DNA from: an uncultured bacterium
Lineage (GTDB): Bacteria > Patescibacteriota > Saccharimonadia > Saccharimonadales > Saccharimonadaceae
Direction: 5' to 3'
Assembly (NCBI GenBank): GCA_903899655.1
Contig: CAIUKF010000007.1
Location: 1-37,072 of the forward strand
DNA: 37,072 bases
Shown here: piece after piece, positions 29,563 to 37,072 of the stretch
Position numbering within the stretch: the first letter of the stretch is position 1
Layout of the letters: the number at the start of each line of letters is the position of its first letter
Translations under genes and position numbers: made by a program
The notes under the pieces: model-generated
What the model was told of the DNA's origin: nothing
The model's input: the letters and a program-made list of their open reading frames with translations, nothing else
Database searches by the model: none

Positions 29563-30231
29563 CTAGGCGATTATTTTGCCGTCTTTGAGTTTAAATGTTC
29601 GATCGGTTTTGCCGGCGATGTCCATGTCGTGGGTTACGGCTAAAATGGTCGTTTTTTCACTGCGGGATAGGTGGTGTAACAGATCAAATATCTTTTTACC
29701 GGTTTCGCTGTCCAAGTTGCCAGTTGGCTCGTCAGCCAGCACAATGGCTGGGTGATTAGCTAGGGCCCGAGCAATCGAGACTCGTTGTTGTTGGCCACCA
29801 CTTAAACGAGGTGGCTTACGCAACTGTTCGTCGGGTTCAAGGCCAACATCGGTCAACAACTGTTCGGCCCTTGCCTTGCGCTTTTTGGCGGGCATACCGC
29901 CAAATTCTAGGGCTAACATGACGTTTTCAAGCGCGGTTAGGTTTGGAATCAGATTGTAATGTTGAAATACAAAACCAATCTTTTTGGCACGGTAAGCCGT
30001 TTGTTTGCCGGCCGAAAGTTTGGCGATATCGACTCCGTCAACTTCGATACTACCGCTGGTTGGAATGTCCAAGGCGCCTAACATGCTTAACAGTGTACTT
30101 TTGCCACTGCCTGATTTACCGATAATGCTGGCAAACTCGCCTGTTTGCACGGTCAGATTGACTTTATTAAGGGCGGTTACGTCACCACTGGCGCTGGAAA
30201 ATGATTTGGAAAGATTTTTGACTACTAACAT
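29563..30231 (-). CDS. ABC transporter ATP-binding protein, MacB/LolD type
   Basis: 222 residues. Walker A GKSGSGKST near residue 39; Q-loop FQHYNLIPNLTALENV; signature LSGGQQQRVSIARAL; Walker B IVLADEPTGNLD; switch His in AVTHDMD. The 'Y.LIP.LTA.ENV' and 'DEPTGNLDS' forms are typical of the MacB/LolD/FtsE group. It powers the permease encoded just upstream (eight bases apart). Such pairs act as mechanical or peptide/antibiotic exporters, not classic importers. Confidence 0.95.
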   Translation of the reverse strand: MLVVKNLSKSFSSASGDVTALNKVNLTVQTGEFASIIGKSGSGKSTLLSMLGALDIPTSGSIEVDGVDIAKLSAGKQTAYRAKKIGFVFQHYNLIPNLTALENVMLALEFGGMPAKKRKARAEQLLTDVGLEPDEQLRKPPRLSGGQQQRVSIARALANHPAIVLADEPTGNLDSETGKKIFDLLHHLSRSEKTTILAVTHDMDIAGKTDRTFKLKDGKIIA

Positions 30232-30239
30232 ATATTCTC

Positions 30240-31595
30240 CTATTCTGTCCTTAAGACTTCAGCTGGACTGATCTTAGAAATAAACCAAGCTGGTACGGCC
30301 GCACCGATGACAGCAATTAACAGCGTAATTCCAATAGCCGAGGCAAAGATAGTTGGTGTTAAAGTGCTGGTGACTGAGGTTAAGTTTTTACTGATTTGAT
30401 TAAATCCGCCACGCATCATTTCACCTGGTCCACCAGCTGGTCGGCCAGAGGTTGAAGTGGTTGACGATGTACTACTGCTGACCAGTGATGTTGTCATTGG
30501 ACCACTGACGGCGACGCCAAGGGCTAGGCCGATGATTGATCCGATAACGGTCAAAGTTAAAGCTTCGGTGACGAATTGACCGACAACTTTTCGGTTAGTG
30601 CCGCCGATGGCTTTGATGACGCCAATTTCGCGGCGACGTTCGCGGACGACCATAATCATGGCCAACAGCACGATGACGGCTCCGGCGATAGTGGCGCCGA
30701 TAACACCACCTAGGGCTAGGCTGGCGATACTTTCTAGGGATGATACGCTGGCAGCGGCTTGTTCGGCTTGGCTGACGATGTCAGCTTTATCGCTAAGGGC
30801 TGTTTTTAAGGCTGCAACGGTTGAACTGACATTATCACTGCTGTCAACTTTGGCAACAATGCTGTTGACTGAACCGGACTGATCAGTCAAAGTTTGAACG
30901 GTGGCTAAGGGCATGATGATACCGCTGTCTTGGAATTTATTACCGGTGCTAAATATTCCTTTGACGGTAATAGTTTTGGTATAAGCAGTAAAGGTGCTGC
31001 CAACAACTAGGCTGTTTTTGGTGGCCAAATCACTACCAACTAAGGCAACTAATTCACTACTGGTTCCATCAATCGTTTCGCCGCTGGTCAGTGTTAAGTC
31101 GCTGCCATTAGTCGAGACTGAATTAGGGTTAGTTGTGCCTGTGACTGTTGTACGAGGTGTAGGTGCGCGTCGAGTTATGGTTGTGTCTGAAGGACTGCTG
31201 TTTGCACTACTTGGGGTGCTTGAACCTTCGAATCGCATTTGGCGAGCGCCGAAATTACCTAATTCAAGTGATGCAGTCAAGCTGGTATCGGTCGAACTAA
31301 GTTGGTCATTTAAGCTGGCTGACGTACCGGTAATGTGTGCCGTACTGGTAATTGTTGCCAGTTGAGTACTGGTTAAGGCATCGCCACCGCCAGCGAAGCC
31401 ATTAACGCCAGCTGGCGTAATAGTAATACTGGTGCCAGCAGTTGATTTGACTTCGTCAATTTTGGAATTAACGCTACCACGGGCGACTAGCATGCTGAGT
31501 ATTAGGCCAATACTGATGGCTAACATCAATACAATGGCACCTGATCTAAGCGGACTACGAAGGGCGTTTTTGATACCCCGCGAAATTACATTCAT
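30240..31595 (-). CDS. MacB-like ABC permease (FtsX domain)
   Basis: 451 residues. One N-terminal helix (SGAIVLMLAISIGLILSMLVA) is followed by a large extracellular MacB-PCD domain, Ser/Thr-rich with low-complexity stretches (TPSSANSSPSDTTI). Three C-terminal helices form the FtsX core, with VVRERRREIGVIKAIGGTN as the coupling motif. The extracellular linker SSTSSTTSTSGRPAGGPG lies between the second and third helices. It partners the ATPase downstream; the adjacent two-component system suggests induction by an envelope signal. Confidence 0.92.
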   Translation of the reverse strand: MNVISRGIKNALRSPLRSGAIVLMLAISIGLILSMLVARGSVNSKIDEVKSTAGTSITITPAGVNGFAGGGDALTSTQLATITSTAHITGTSASLNDQLSSTDTSLTASLELGNFGARQMRFEGSSTPSSANSSPSDTTITRRAPTPRTTVTGTTNPNSVSTNGSDLTLTSGETIDGTSSELVALVGSDLATKNSLVVGSTFTAYTKTITVKGIFSTGNKFQDSGIIMPLATVQTLTDQSGSVNSIVAKVDSSDNVSSTVAALKTALSDKADIVSQAEQAAASVSSLESIASLALGGVIGATIAGAVIVLLAMIMVVRERRREIGVIKAIGGTNRKVVGQFVTEALTLTVIGSIIGLALGVAVSGPMTTSLVSSSTSSTTSTSGRPAGGPGEMMRGGFNQISKNLTSVTSTLTPTIFASAIGITLLIAVIGAAVPAWFISKISPAEVLRTE

Positions 31596-31639
31596 GTTTT
31601 CTCCTTATGTTTAGTTGATGATTAATCTAACTTTACTAA

Positions 31640-32662
31640 CTAGTTCTTAGTTTTTGCTTGAGATTTGGTGTTTAATACCAAAATGAATGTGAATATAGTT
31701 TCGTGGTCAGGTGTACTGGTGGCGATTAGCTCGCCTTTGTGCAATTCGACAATTTGTTTAGCTAGCGCCAAACCTAGACCGTAACCCTTTTGAGGCCCGC
31801 TGGTGCGTGATGAATCAGCGCGATAAAAACGATCAAAAATATGAGGTAATTTGTCACCTGATATGCCAGGTCCGGTGTTGATAATTTCAAACGTTGCGGT
31901 GGTGTCATCTTTTAATAAATTAATGACTATTAACGAATCTTTTGGGCTGTATTGCAATGCATTGTCAACTAATATTTTAATCAATTCGGCGACAGCAGTT
32001 TCGTTACCGCGGATAATTGGTTTTTGAGTAGAATTTATTGTAATGCGGCTGTCTGGTAATTTAAAGCCGTCAATAACTGATTTTGATGCTTTATATAAAT
32101 TAACTGGCCCAAGTTTAAGGTTGTTGTTGTCAAATTGCGACATATTCAGTAGCATTTGAGCTAGTTTTGATAGTTTATCGACTTCTTCAAGGTTACTGAT
32201 TAGCACCTCACGTAAATCGGCAGTTGAAGCTTTTTTGTCCATTAAGGCTACTTCCAGTTCGGTCTTCATGACAGCTAGTGGTGTGCGTAATTCATGGCTG
32301 GCGTCGCTGGTAAAACGGGATTGAGCTTCGTGAGCTTTTTCGATTGGTTGCAGATTACGACGAGCTAATAAATAACTGACATAGCCGCCGATAATTAATA
32401 TAAAAAGATTTACAAATACTAGTTCAGTCGATATTCTTTCTGTTGCTTCGTTGACTTCACTGTTGCGTAGTAAAGCTGCTTGTATTGGTGGTGGTGCGAA
32501 GTCAAAATTGTGCGATTGTTGTAAACTCGTCTGAAATCTTTCCAGACGAGTTTGAACTTCGCTGGCTGTAATTTGATAAATGACGATACTAAAAACAATA
32601 CTTAGTGTCATTAGTACCAGCAAATACCAGCCAGTCAGGCGTAGCGTCGCCGATTTAAACAT
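31640..32662 (-). CDS. sensor histidine kinase
   Basis: 340 residues. Two membrane helices (residues 8-30 and about 82-98) enclose a short extracellular sensor of about 50 residues. Then the H box FTSDASHELRTPLAVMKTE, the N box LVDNALQYS, a D/F/G box region (NTGPGISGDKLPHIFDRFYRAD) and the G box GYGLGLALAKQIV. It should phosphorylate the regulator encoded 14 bases upstream. The short sensor loop and the MacB-like neighbour fit detection of a membrane-acting compound. Confidence 0.95.
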   Translation of the reverse strand: MFKSATLRLTGWYLLVLMTLSIVFSIVIYQITASEVQTRLERFQTSLQQSHNFDFAPPPIQAALLRNSEVNEATERISTELVFVNLFILIIGGYVSYLLARRNLQPIEKAHEAQSRFTSDASHELRTPLAVMKTELEVALMDKKASTADLREVLISNLEEVDKLSKLAQMLLNMSQFDNNNLKLGPVNLYKASKSVIDGFKLPDSRITINSTQKPIIRGNETAVAELIKILVDNALQYSPKDSLIVINLLKDDTTATFEIINTGPGISGDKLPHIFDRFYRADSSRTSGPQKGYGLGLALAKQIVELHKGELIATSTPDHETIFTFILVLNTKSQAKTKN

Positions 32663-32676
32663 AGCTGGTCATTGCC

Positions 32677-33351
32677 CTATTTAGCTTCAATTCTGTATCC
32701 AAAACCTCGGGCGGTATGTAGTAATTTGGTCTTGAAAGGATCATCGATTTTTTGGCGAAGATATTTCATATATACTTCAACAGTATTTGGCAGAACGTCA
32801 GCGTTGTAGTCCCAAACGTGGCTGATTATGACTGATTTGGTGTGTGGCCGACCTTGGTTGCGCATTAAATATTCTAGTAAAGCAAACTCTTTGTTGGTCA
32901 AATCAATAACTTTACCAGCGCGTGTTACAACGCAAGTTACTGTATTTAATGACAAATCACCAACTGTCAAAATTGTTTGTTGAACTTCAACCGGTCGGCG
33001 CAACAGTGCGCGAACGCGAGCAAGCATTTCCTCTAAGGCAAATGGTTTTACAAGGTAATCATCAGCACCTGAATCTAGTCCAGTAGTGCGGTCTTTGATA
33101 GTACCCTTAGCGCTTAAAAGTAATACGGGTGTGTGAATTTTCTCTTTGCGCATTGCCTTTACAATGTCGACGCCGTTATATTCGCCTGGAATCATCCAGT
33201 CGATAATTGCTAAATCATATGGTTCGGTTGTCGCCATGGCATATCCATCGTCCCCATCGTAGGATACGTCTACAGCGTAGTTATCTGTTTGTAATGCCTT
33301 TTTTAAGGCGGTTGCTATCTTGTGTTCGTCTTCGATTATAAGTATTCGCAT
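32677..33351 (-). CDS. OmpR/PhoB-family response regulator
   Basis: 224 residues from ATG 33351 (MRILIIEDE). The receiver has acidic residues 7-9, phosphoacceptor Asp51 (LAIIDWMIPG), Thr/Ser in LLLSAKG and Lys in DYLVKPF. The C-terminal winged helix reads LTNKEFALLEYLMRNQGRP ... VSHVWDYN-like ... VEVYMKYLRQKID. TATAAT at 33358-33363 lies six bases before this ATG, so an earlier in-frame start at 33369 would precede the promoter and is rejected. Probably regulates its own operon and the exporter. Confidence 0.95.
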   Translation of the reverse strand: MRILIIEDEHKIATALKKALQTDNYAVDVSYDGDDGYAMATTEPYDLAIIDWMIPGEYNGVDIVKAMRKEKIHTPVLLLSAKGTIKDRTTGLDSGADDYLVKPFALEEMLARVRALLRRPVEVQQTILTVGDLSLNTVTCVVTRAGKVIDLTNKEFALLEYLMRNQGRPHTKSVIISHVWDYNADVLPNTVEVYMKYLRQKIDDPFKTKLLHTARGFGYRIEAK

Positions 33352-33441
33352 GTCCTTATTATACACCATGTGTGGCTGAGAGAATGCTTAAACATATGCG
33401 AATTCAAAGATTTTTTTATTTAGTGTATAATACAGATATAT

Positions 33442-34518
33442 ATGAAAACACGAATAGAGATAGACACAAAGACGTTCGTAAGATTTTGGTTAGTAGTTAT
33501 CGGATTTGCATTGGTGGCGCTGGCAATTTACAGTGCGCGCACAGCATTAATTATTATTGGGTCAGCTTTGTTTTTGGCGATTGCTCTTAGTAAACCTGTT
33601 AATCTGTTAACAAAAATTTTACCTGGTAAAAGTCGTGTTTTAAGTACTGCTTTGGCGTATGTCGTGGTTATTGGCCTGCTAGGCGTGATTGTCTTTTTGG
33701 TGATTCCGCCAATTATCAGTCAGATGACAAAGTTTGCCGAAACTGTTCCGGATTTGGTAAATTCCGCTACCCGACAATATGCTGGGGCTAGTGACTTTAT
33801 TAGCAAGTATAATTTGCAGCCTCAGGTTGATAAGTTAGTTACCTCATTCAAAGATGGAATGACTGGTGTTGGATCTAGTTTAGTCTCTGGTGTCGGGTCA
33901 TTGCTAGCAACAATAACGGCGTCTATTTTAGTGCTAGTATTAGCATTTTTGATGCTGGTTGAAGGCCCAACGTGGCTGAGTAAATTATGGGCAGCGTATG
34001 ATGACCGCGAACAAATGGCTGCTCACCGCAAATTACTTGGACGAATGTATAATGTTGTAACTGGCTATGTCGTTGGACAATTATCAGTCTCGGCAATTGC
34101 TGGTACAGTGGCTGGTATTGCAGTCTTTACGTTAAGTATGATATTCAGTAGTATTCCAGTGGATTTGGCGATTCCGTCAGCCATGATTGTTTTTGTATCG
34201 TCTTTAGTGCCACTTTTTGGAGCCATGATTGGTGCAACACTTGTCAGCTTGATTTTGGCATTAAATAGCGTCAGTGTTGCCGTTATCTTTTTGGTCTTTT
34301 TCATCCTTTACCAACAGGTTGAAGCAAATTACATCTCGCCTACTATCCAGTCAAAACGGATTGATTTGTCAGCCTTAATTATTTTGATAGCTGTAACTGT
34401 TGGCGTTTATCTGTTTGGCATAGCTGGTGGTATTATTTCAATTCCAATTGCCGGCTGTATCAAGGTTATTGCCGAAGATTATGTCACGCGAATTCACAAA
34501 AACCATGTAGAAGCCTAA
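33442..34518 (+). CDS. AI-2E/PerM-family membrane protein
   Basis: 358 residues with about eight membrane helices: two at the N-terminus (residues 12-50), one near 65-85, then a long soluble stretch (FAETVPDLVNSATRQYAGA and onward) and the C-terminal bundle with FFILYQQVEANYISPTIQSKRIDLSAL, the family signature. Members have been linked to autoinducer-2 export or to Na+/H+ antiport, so the substrate is open. TATAAT lies ten bases before the ATG, a very short leader. Divergent from the response regulator. Confidence 0.9.
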   Translation: MKTRIEIDTKTFVRFWLVVIGFALVALAIYSARTALIIIGSALFLAIALSKPVNLLTKILPGKSRVLSTALAYVVVIGLLGVIVFLVIPPIISQMTKFAETVPDLVNSATRQYAGASDFISKYNLQPQVDKLVTSFKDGMTGVGSSLVSGVGSLLATITASILVLVLAFLMLVEGPTWLSKLWAAYDDREQMAAHRKLLGRMYNVVTGYVVGQLSVSAIAGTVAGIAVFTLSMIFSSIPVDLAIPSAMIVFVSSLVPLFGAMIGATLVSLILALNSVSVAVIFLVFFILYQQVEANYISPTIQSKRIDLSALIILIAVTVGVYLFGIAGGIISIPIAGCIKVIAEDYVTRIHKNHVEA

Positions 34519-34540
34519 AGACTGGTTCAAGGTTAAATAC

Positions 34541-34568
34541 ATAACGCTAGTAAAAATACTGGCGTTAT
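34541..34568. terminator. bidirectional terminator
   Basis: ATAACGC-AGTA and TACT-GCGTTAT pair around AAAA, between the convergent PerM-like and cysS genes. T-rich sequence flanks the right arm. Confidence 0.7.
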
Positions 34569-34569
34569 A

Positions 34570-36006
34570 TTATTGTTGGTATTCCCAAATAGTTTCTGAG
34601 TTTGTATCGCGAATGGCGATATTTGATTTTAGCAATTTATCTCGCATCTCGTCGGACTTTTTCCAGTCTTTTTTGTCACGAGCATTGTTACGTTCAATAA
34701 TCTCTTTTTTTATTTTATCAGATATATCTGGCGTGCTGTCAATCAATTGTAGTCCAAGTGTTGAATCAATGGTTTCTAGTAGTTGAATAAATGACTGTCG
34801 GTCTATTCTTGATAAACTTGATCTGGCGATGCGAGCGAATGCTTCATCAATCACCTTTAAAGCTTGCGGTGTGCCTAAGTCGTCATTAAGGGCTTCAATG
34901 ATGGCTTGTGATGTAGCCAAAAGTGATATTGTTTTATCGTCTTTGGCTTTTTCAGTTTCGCTTTGTAAGGTATCGTGTATTTGGTGCCTTAAGGCAGCAA
35001 TATTGCGCCAATTGTGCAGTCTATTTTTAGCAGATTGTAGATTGTCAAATGTAAAATTGCCTTCTTTGCGATAATTACTTTGCAAAACAAACAAACGAAA
35101 ATCTAGTGGCGAAAAACCTTTTTCTTGCAGGTCTTTTAATGTATAGCCATTGCCAAGTGATTTGCTAATTTTTGTATTATTAACTTTCAGGTGGTTATTG
35201 TGTAGCCAATAATTACTAAAGATAACACCGTTTGCAGCTTCGGATTGAGCAATTTCATTAGTATGATGTACTGGAATGTGATCGATGCCGCCAGTGTGAA
35301 TATCAAGCGTGTCACCCAAAATTGACATGGCAATTGCCGAACATTCGATATGCCAGCCAGGAAAGCCTTTTTTGTCTTCAAAATCCCATTCCATGTCGCG
35401 CTTTTCGCCAGCTGGAGTAAATTTCCATAATGCAAAGTCGCTGGCATTGCGTTTTTGTTGGTTAAATTCTACACGGGCTCCAGCTTTTTGAGCGTCCAGG
35501 TCCAAGTGGGCAAAATCAGCGTAAGTTGGAAATTTTGAGGTGTCAAAATAGATACCGTCGTCAATTTGATAGGTGTAACCTTTGTCGATTAGTTTTTGGA
35601 CTAATTTAATTTGATCTGGTATATAATCGGTAGCTTTGGCGATGAATTGTGGTTTGATTAATCCAAGTTGCTTCATACCCTTCAAAAAGTCTTCGGTATA
35701 AAATTCGGCCACTTCCCAAGCAGTTTTGCCTTCGCGGCGGGCGCCTTTTTCAAGTTTATCTTCACCATCATCGGCGTCACTGACTAAATGTCCAACGTCT
35801 GTAATATTCATAACCCTATTAACGTCATAATTATTAGCCATTAAAACTCGAACTAAGGTGTCCCAATAAATATAGGCTACCCAGTTGCCGATGTGAGGGT
35901 AATCATAAACGGTCGGGCCACAGGTGTAGATTGATACTTTTCCAGGTACAATAGATTCAAATTTCTCAACTTCGCCGGTTAGTGTATTATGAAATTGTAG
36001 TGTCAT
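34570..36006 (-). CDS. cysS: cysteinyl-tRNA synthetase
   Basis: 478 residues. The N-terminal zinc/HIGH region is YTCGPTVYDYPHIGNW (HIGN). WHIECSAIAMSILGDTLDIHTGGIDHIPVHHTNEIAQSEA carries the zinc-binding Cys/His residues that select cysteine. KMSKS is KISKSLGN near residue 284. A helical DALR-type domain follows, ending in NARDKKDWKKSDEMRDKL. Length and order are normal. It overlaps the nrnA-like gene upstream by 20 bases and is the last gene of the recR-nrnA-cysS run. Confidence 0.97.
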   Translation of the reverse strand: MTLQFHNTLTGEVEKFESIVPGKVSIYTCGPTVYDYPHIGNWVAYIYWDTLVRVLMANNYDVNRVMNITDVGHLVSDADDGEDKLEKGARREGKTAWEVAEFYTEDFLKGMKQLGLIKPQFIAKATDYIPDQIKLVQKLIDKGYTYQIDDGIYFDTSKFPTYADFAHLDLDAQKAGARVEFNQQKRNASDFALWKFTPAGEKRDMEWDFEDKKGFPGWHIECSAIAMSILGDTLDIHTGGIDHIPVHHTNEIAQSEAANGVIFSNYWLHNNHLKVNNTKISKSLGNGYTLKDLQEKGFSPLDFRLFVLQSNYRKEGNFTFDNLQSAKNRLHNWRNIAALRHQIHDTLQSETEKAKDDKTISLLATSQAIIEALNDDLGTPQALKVIDEAFARIARSSLSRIDRQSFIQLLETIDSTLGLQLIDSTPDISDKIKKEIIERNNARDKKDWKKSDEMRDKLLKSNIAIRDTNSETIWEYQQ

Positions 36007-36985
36007 GTGGTATACCCTTTAGCACCTTGTCGGTAGCTGTTAATAGTTCTGGAATAATTGTATCAATAGATTCATAGACGCGAAAGCCAGCGGCATATTC
36101 GTGACCACCACCACCAAAGAATCCGGCTACATCGGCCGATATTGGCAAGTTACTGCGTAGTTTGCCGGTTAATTTGCCGTCAGGATAAGTTTTGATAGCG
36201 ACGCCTAATTCAACGCCTTCAACTAAGCGCATTTCATCCAACACTAATACGCTGGGATTGTATTGGTCACTGTATTCTTGGATTTCTTCAAATGGAATGC
36301 GGATTAATGCTAATTTGCCGTCTAAGTAATATTCAATGCGTTGCAATAAAATGCCTTTATATTTCAAGATGTCGGCTGATTTTTTCATGAATTCACGACG
36401 ACGTTGCTCGATTTCGTAGTTGCTGGCGCCTAGTTCAACTAATTTTCCAGATGTGAAATAGGTTCGTGGACTAACCTTTTGGACGGTTAATCCTAGGCTA
36501 TCACTCATAATTGCCACCATCATATTTTCAGCAGCTTGTTTGTTGATGGTCCAGCCAGCGTCGGTTACAAGGCTGTAAATAACTTCGCTAGATGCAATGG
36601 CTTCTTCGACCAAGGCGGTATGTTTAAAACTAAGATTTGATGCTGTTAAGTGGTGGTCGATAACTAAAACTTCGTGCGTATCCAGATAATGACGAACGCC
36701 AGGTGTATCAAGCACACGGGTCAGCAAAACGTCGGCCATAGTGTCAACAATAATTGCCAAATCGGCTGAGGTGTCAAAATCGCCAACGACTCTATCCCAA
36801 CCAGATATATAACGCATGTATTTTGGGATTTCGACTGGACAGTATAAAATAACTTCTTTGCCAAGGTCGCTTAAAATTTCTTCTAGTGCTAGTGCACTGC
36901 CTAACGAATCACCGTCAGGGTTTTCAGCTTGAATGACAATTATTTTATTGGCTGCGTTAATTAGTTCTTTGGCTTTGTCGTACAT
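35987..36985 (-). CDS. DHH/DHHA1 phosphoesterase, NrnA-like
   Basis: 332 residues. Metal-binding motifs: NPDGDSLGSALAL (N-terminal D-x-D), IVDTMAD, and IDHHLTASN (DHH). The C-terminal DHHA1 domain ends with FFGGGGHEYAAGFRV, the substrate-binding GGGH motif. Such proteins degrade short RNA oligonucleotides and/or pAp, and some cleave cyclic dinucleotide products. The ATG directly follows the recR stop (TAAATG), so the genes are co-transcribed. Confidence 0.92.
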   Translation of the reverse strand: MYDKAKELINAANKIIVIQAENPDGDSLGSALALEEILSDLGKEVILYCPVEIPKYMRYISGWDRVVGDFDTSADLAIIVDTMADVLLTRVLDTPGVRHYLDTHEVLVIDHHLTASNLSFKHTALVEEAIASSEVIYSLVTDAGWTINKQAAENMMVAIMSDSLGLTVQKVSPRTYFTSGKLVELGASNYEIEQRRREFMKKSADILKYKGILLQRIEYYLDGKLALIRIPFEEIQEYSDQYNPSVLVLDEMRLVEGVELGVAIKTYPDGKLTGKLRSNLPISADVAGFFGGGGHEYAAGFRVYESIDTIIPELLTATDKVLKGIPHDTTIS

Positions 36986-37072
36986 TTAAAATGCCCTTCT
37001 GCCCTCTAGAGCGTGTGTTAATGTAATTTGACCAGCGTACTCCAAATCAACGCCAACAGGGATACCGCGTGC
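36986..37072 (-). CDS. recR: recombination protein RecR, C-terminal end (partial)
   Basis: The last 28 residues read ARGIPVGVDLEYAGQITLTH, then ALEGRRAF-stop, matching the highly conserved RecR C-terminus (ARGLPVGxDLEYADxxTLxxAxxGR). The rest lies beyond the window edge. RecR works with RecF/RecO in loading RecA at gaps. Confidence 0.9.
   Translation of the reverse strand, partial: ARGIPVGVDLEYAGQITLTHALEGRRAF

Overview
The window looks like a chromosomal segment of a small-genome Patescibacteria/CPR bacterium, most likely Candidatus Saccharibacteria (TM7). The basis is AT-rich DNA, the mix of gene families (a type IV pilin-like protein, a GerMN-like protein, a baeRF-family protein, a CtpE-like ATPase, Cdd1, an actinobacterial/archaeal-type ValRS) and very compact promoters. 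Many promoter-proximal genes have a TATAAT-like box only 6-8 bases before the ATG, so their mRNAs are probably leaderless. Downstream operon genes use ordinary Shine-Dalgarno sites. The taxonomic call is inference; there is no rRNA in the window.

Left third (1-12586) is accessory in character. It starts with the first codons of a probable transposase (minus strand, cut by the window edge) and a hypothetical membrane protein. Next come two tiny stress-type genes (CsbD and an Lmo0937-like protein) and a stretch of gene fragments. A cluster of unusual enzymes follows: a MoaA-like radical SAM protein, a stand-alone PurH cyclohydrolase-like domain that has lost catalytic residues, a T-box-controlled valS, a class I aminoacyl-tRNA-synthetase-like protein without recognisable tRNA-binding domains, a guanylate-kinase-like P-loop protein, an alpha/beta hydrolase and a transketolase. 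Between the synthetase-like and kinase-like genes lie the decayed remains of a second radical SAM gene and a second PurH-like gene. Together these suggest an undescribed pathway making or modifying a nucleotide, perhaps with an aminoacyl step. tRNA-Gln(CUG) lies at 12093-12167. Several partial copies of its ends, some attached to GC-rich hairpin elements and to terminators, are scattered through this third.

Middle (12587-25400) is mostly housekeeping: a P-type cation ATPase, folP, idi, an AlkD-like repair protein, a small membrane protein, a pilin-like/secreted protein pair, a DUF5666-like protein, a baeRF protein, a single-chain PheRS-like synthetase of mitochondrial architecture preceded by a Phe-rich leader ORF, a glycosyltransferase, pyrD, a GerMN protein and an 83-residue protein behind a long untranslated leader.

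Right third (25400-37072): a GreA-like factor, a CtpE-like P-type ATPase followed by Cdd1, a small membrane protein, and a MacB-like ABC exporter (ATPase and permease) next to its probable histidine kinase and OmpR-type regulator. It ends with a PerM/AI-2E family membrane protein and the tightly packed minus-strand run recR (partial), nrnA-like, cysS.
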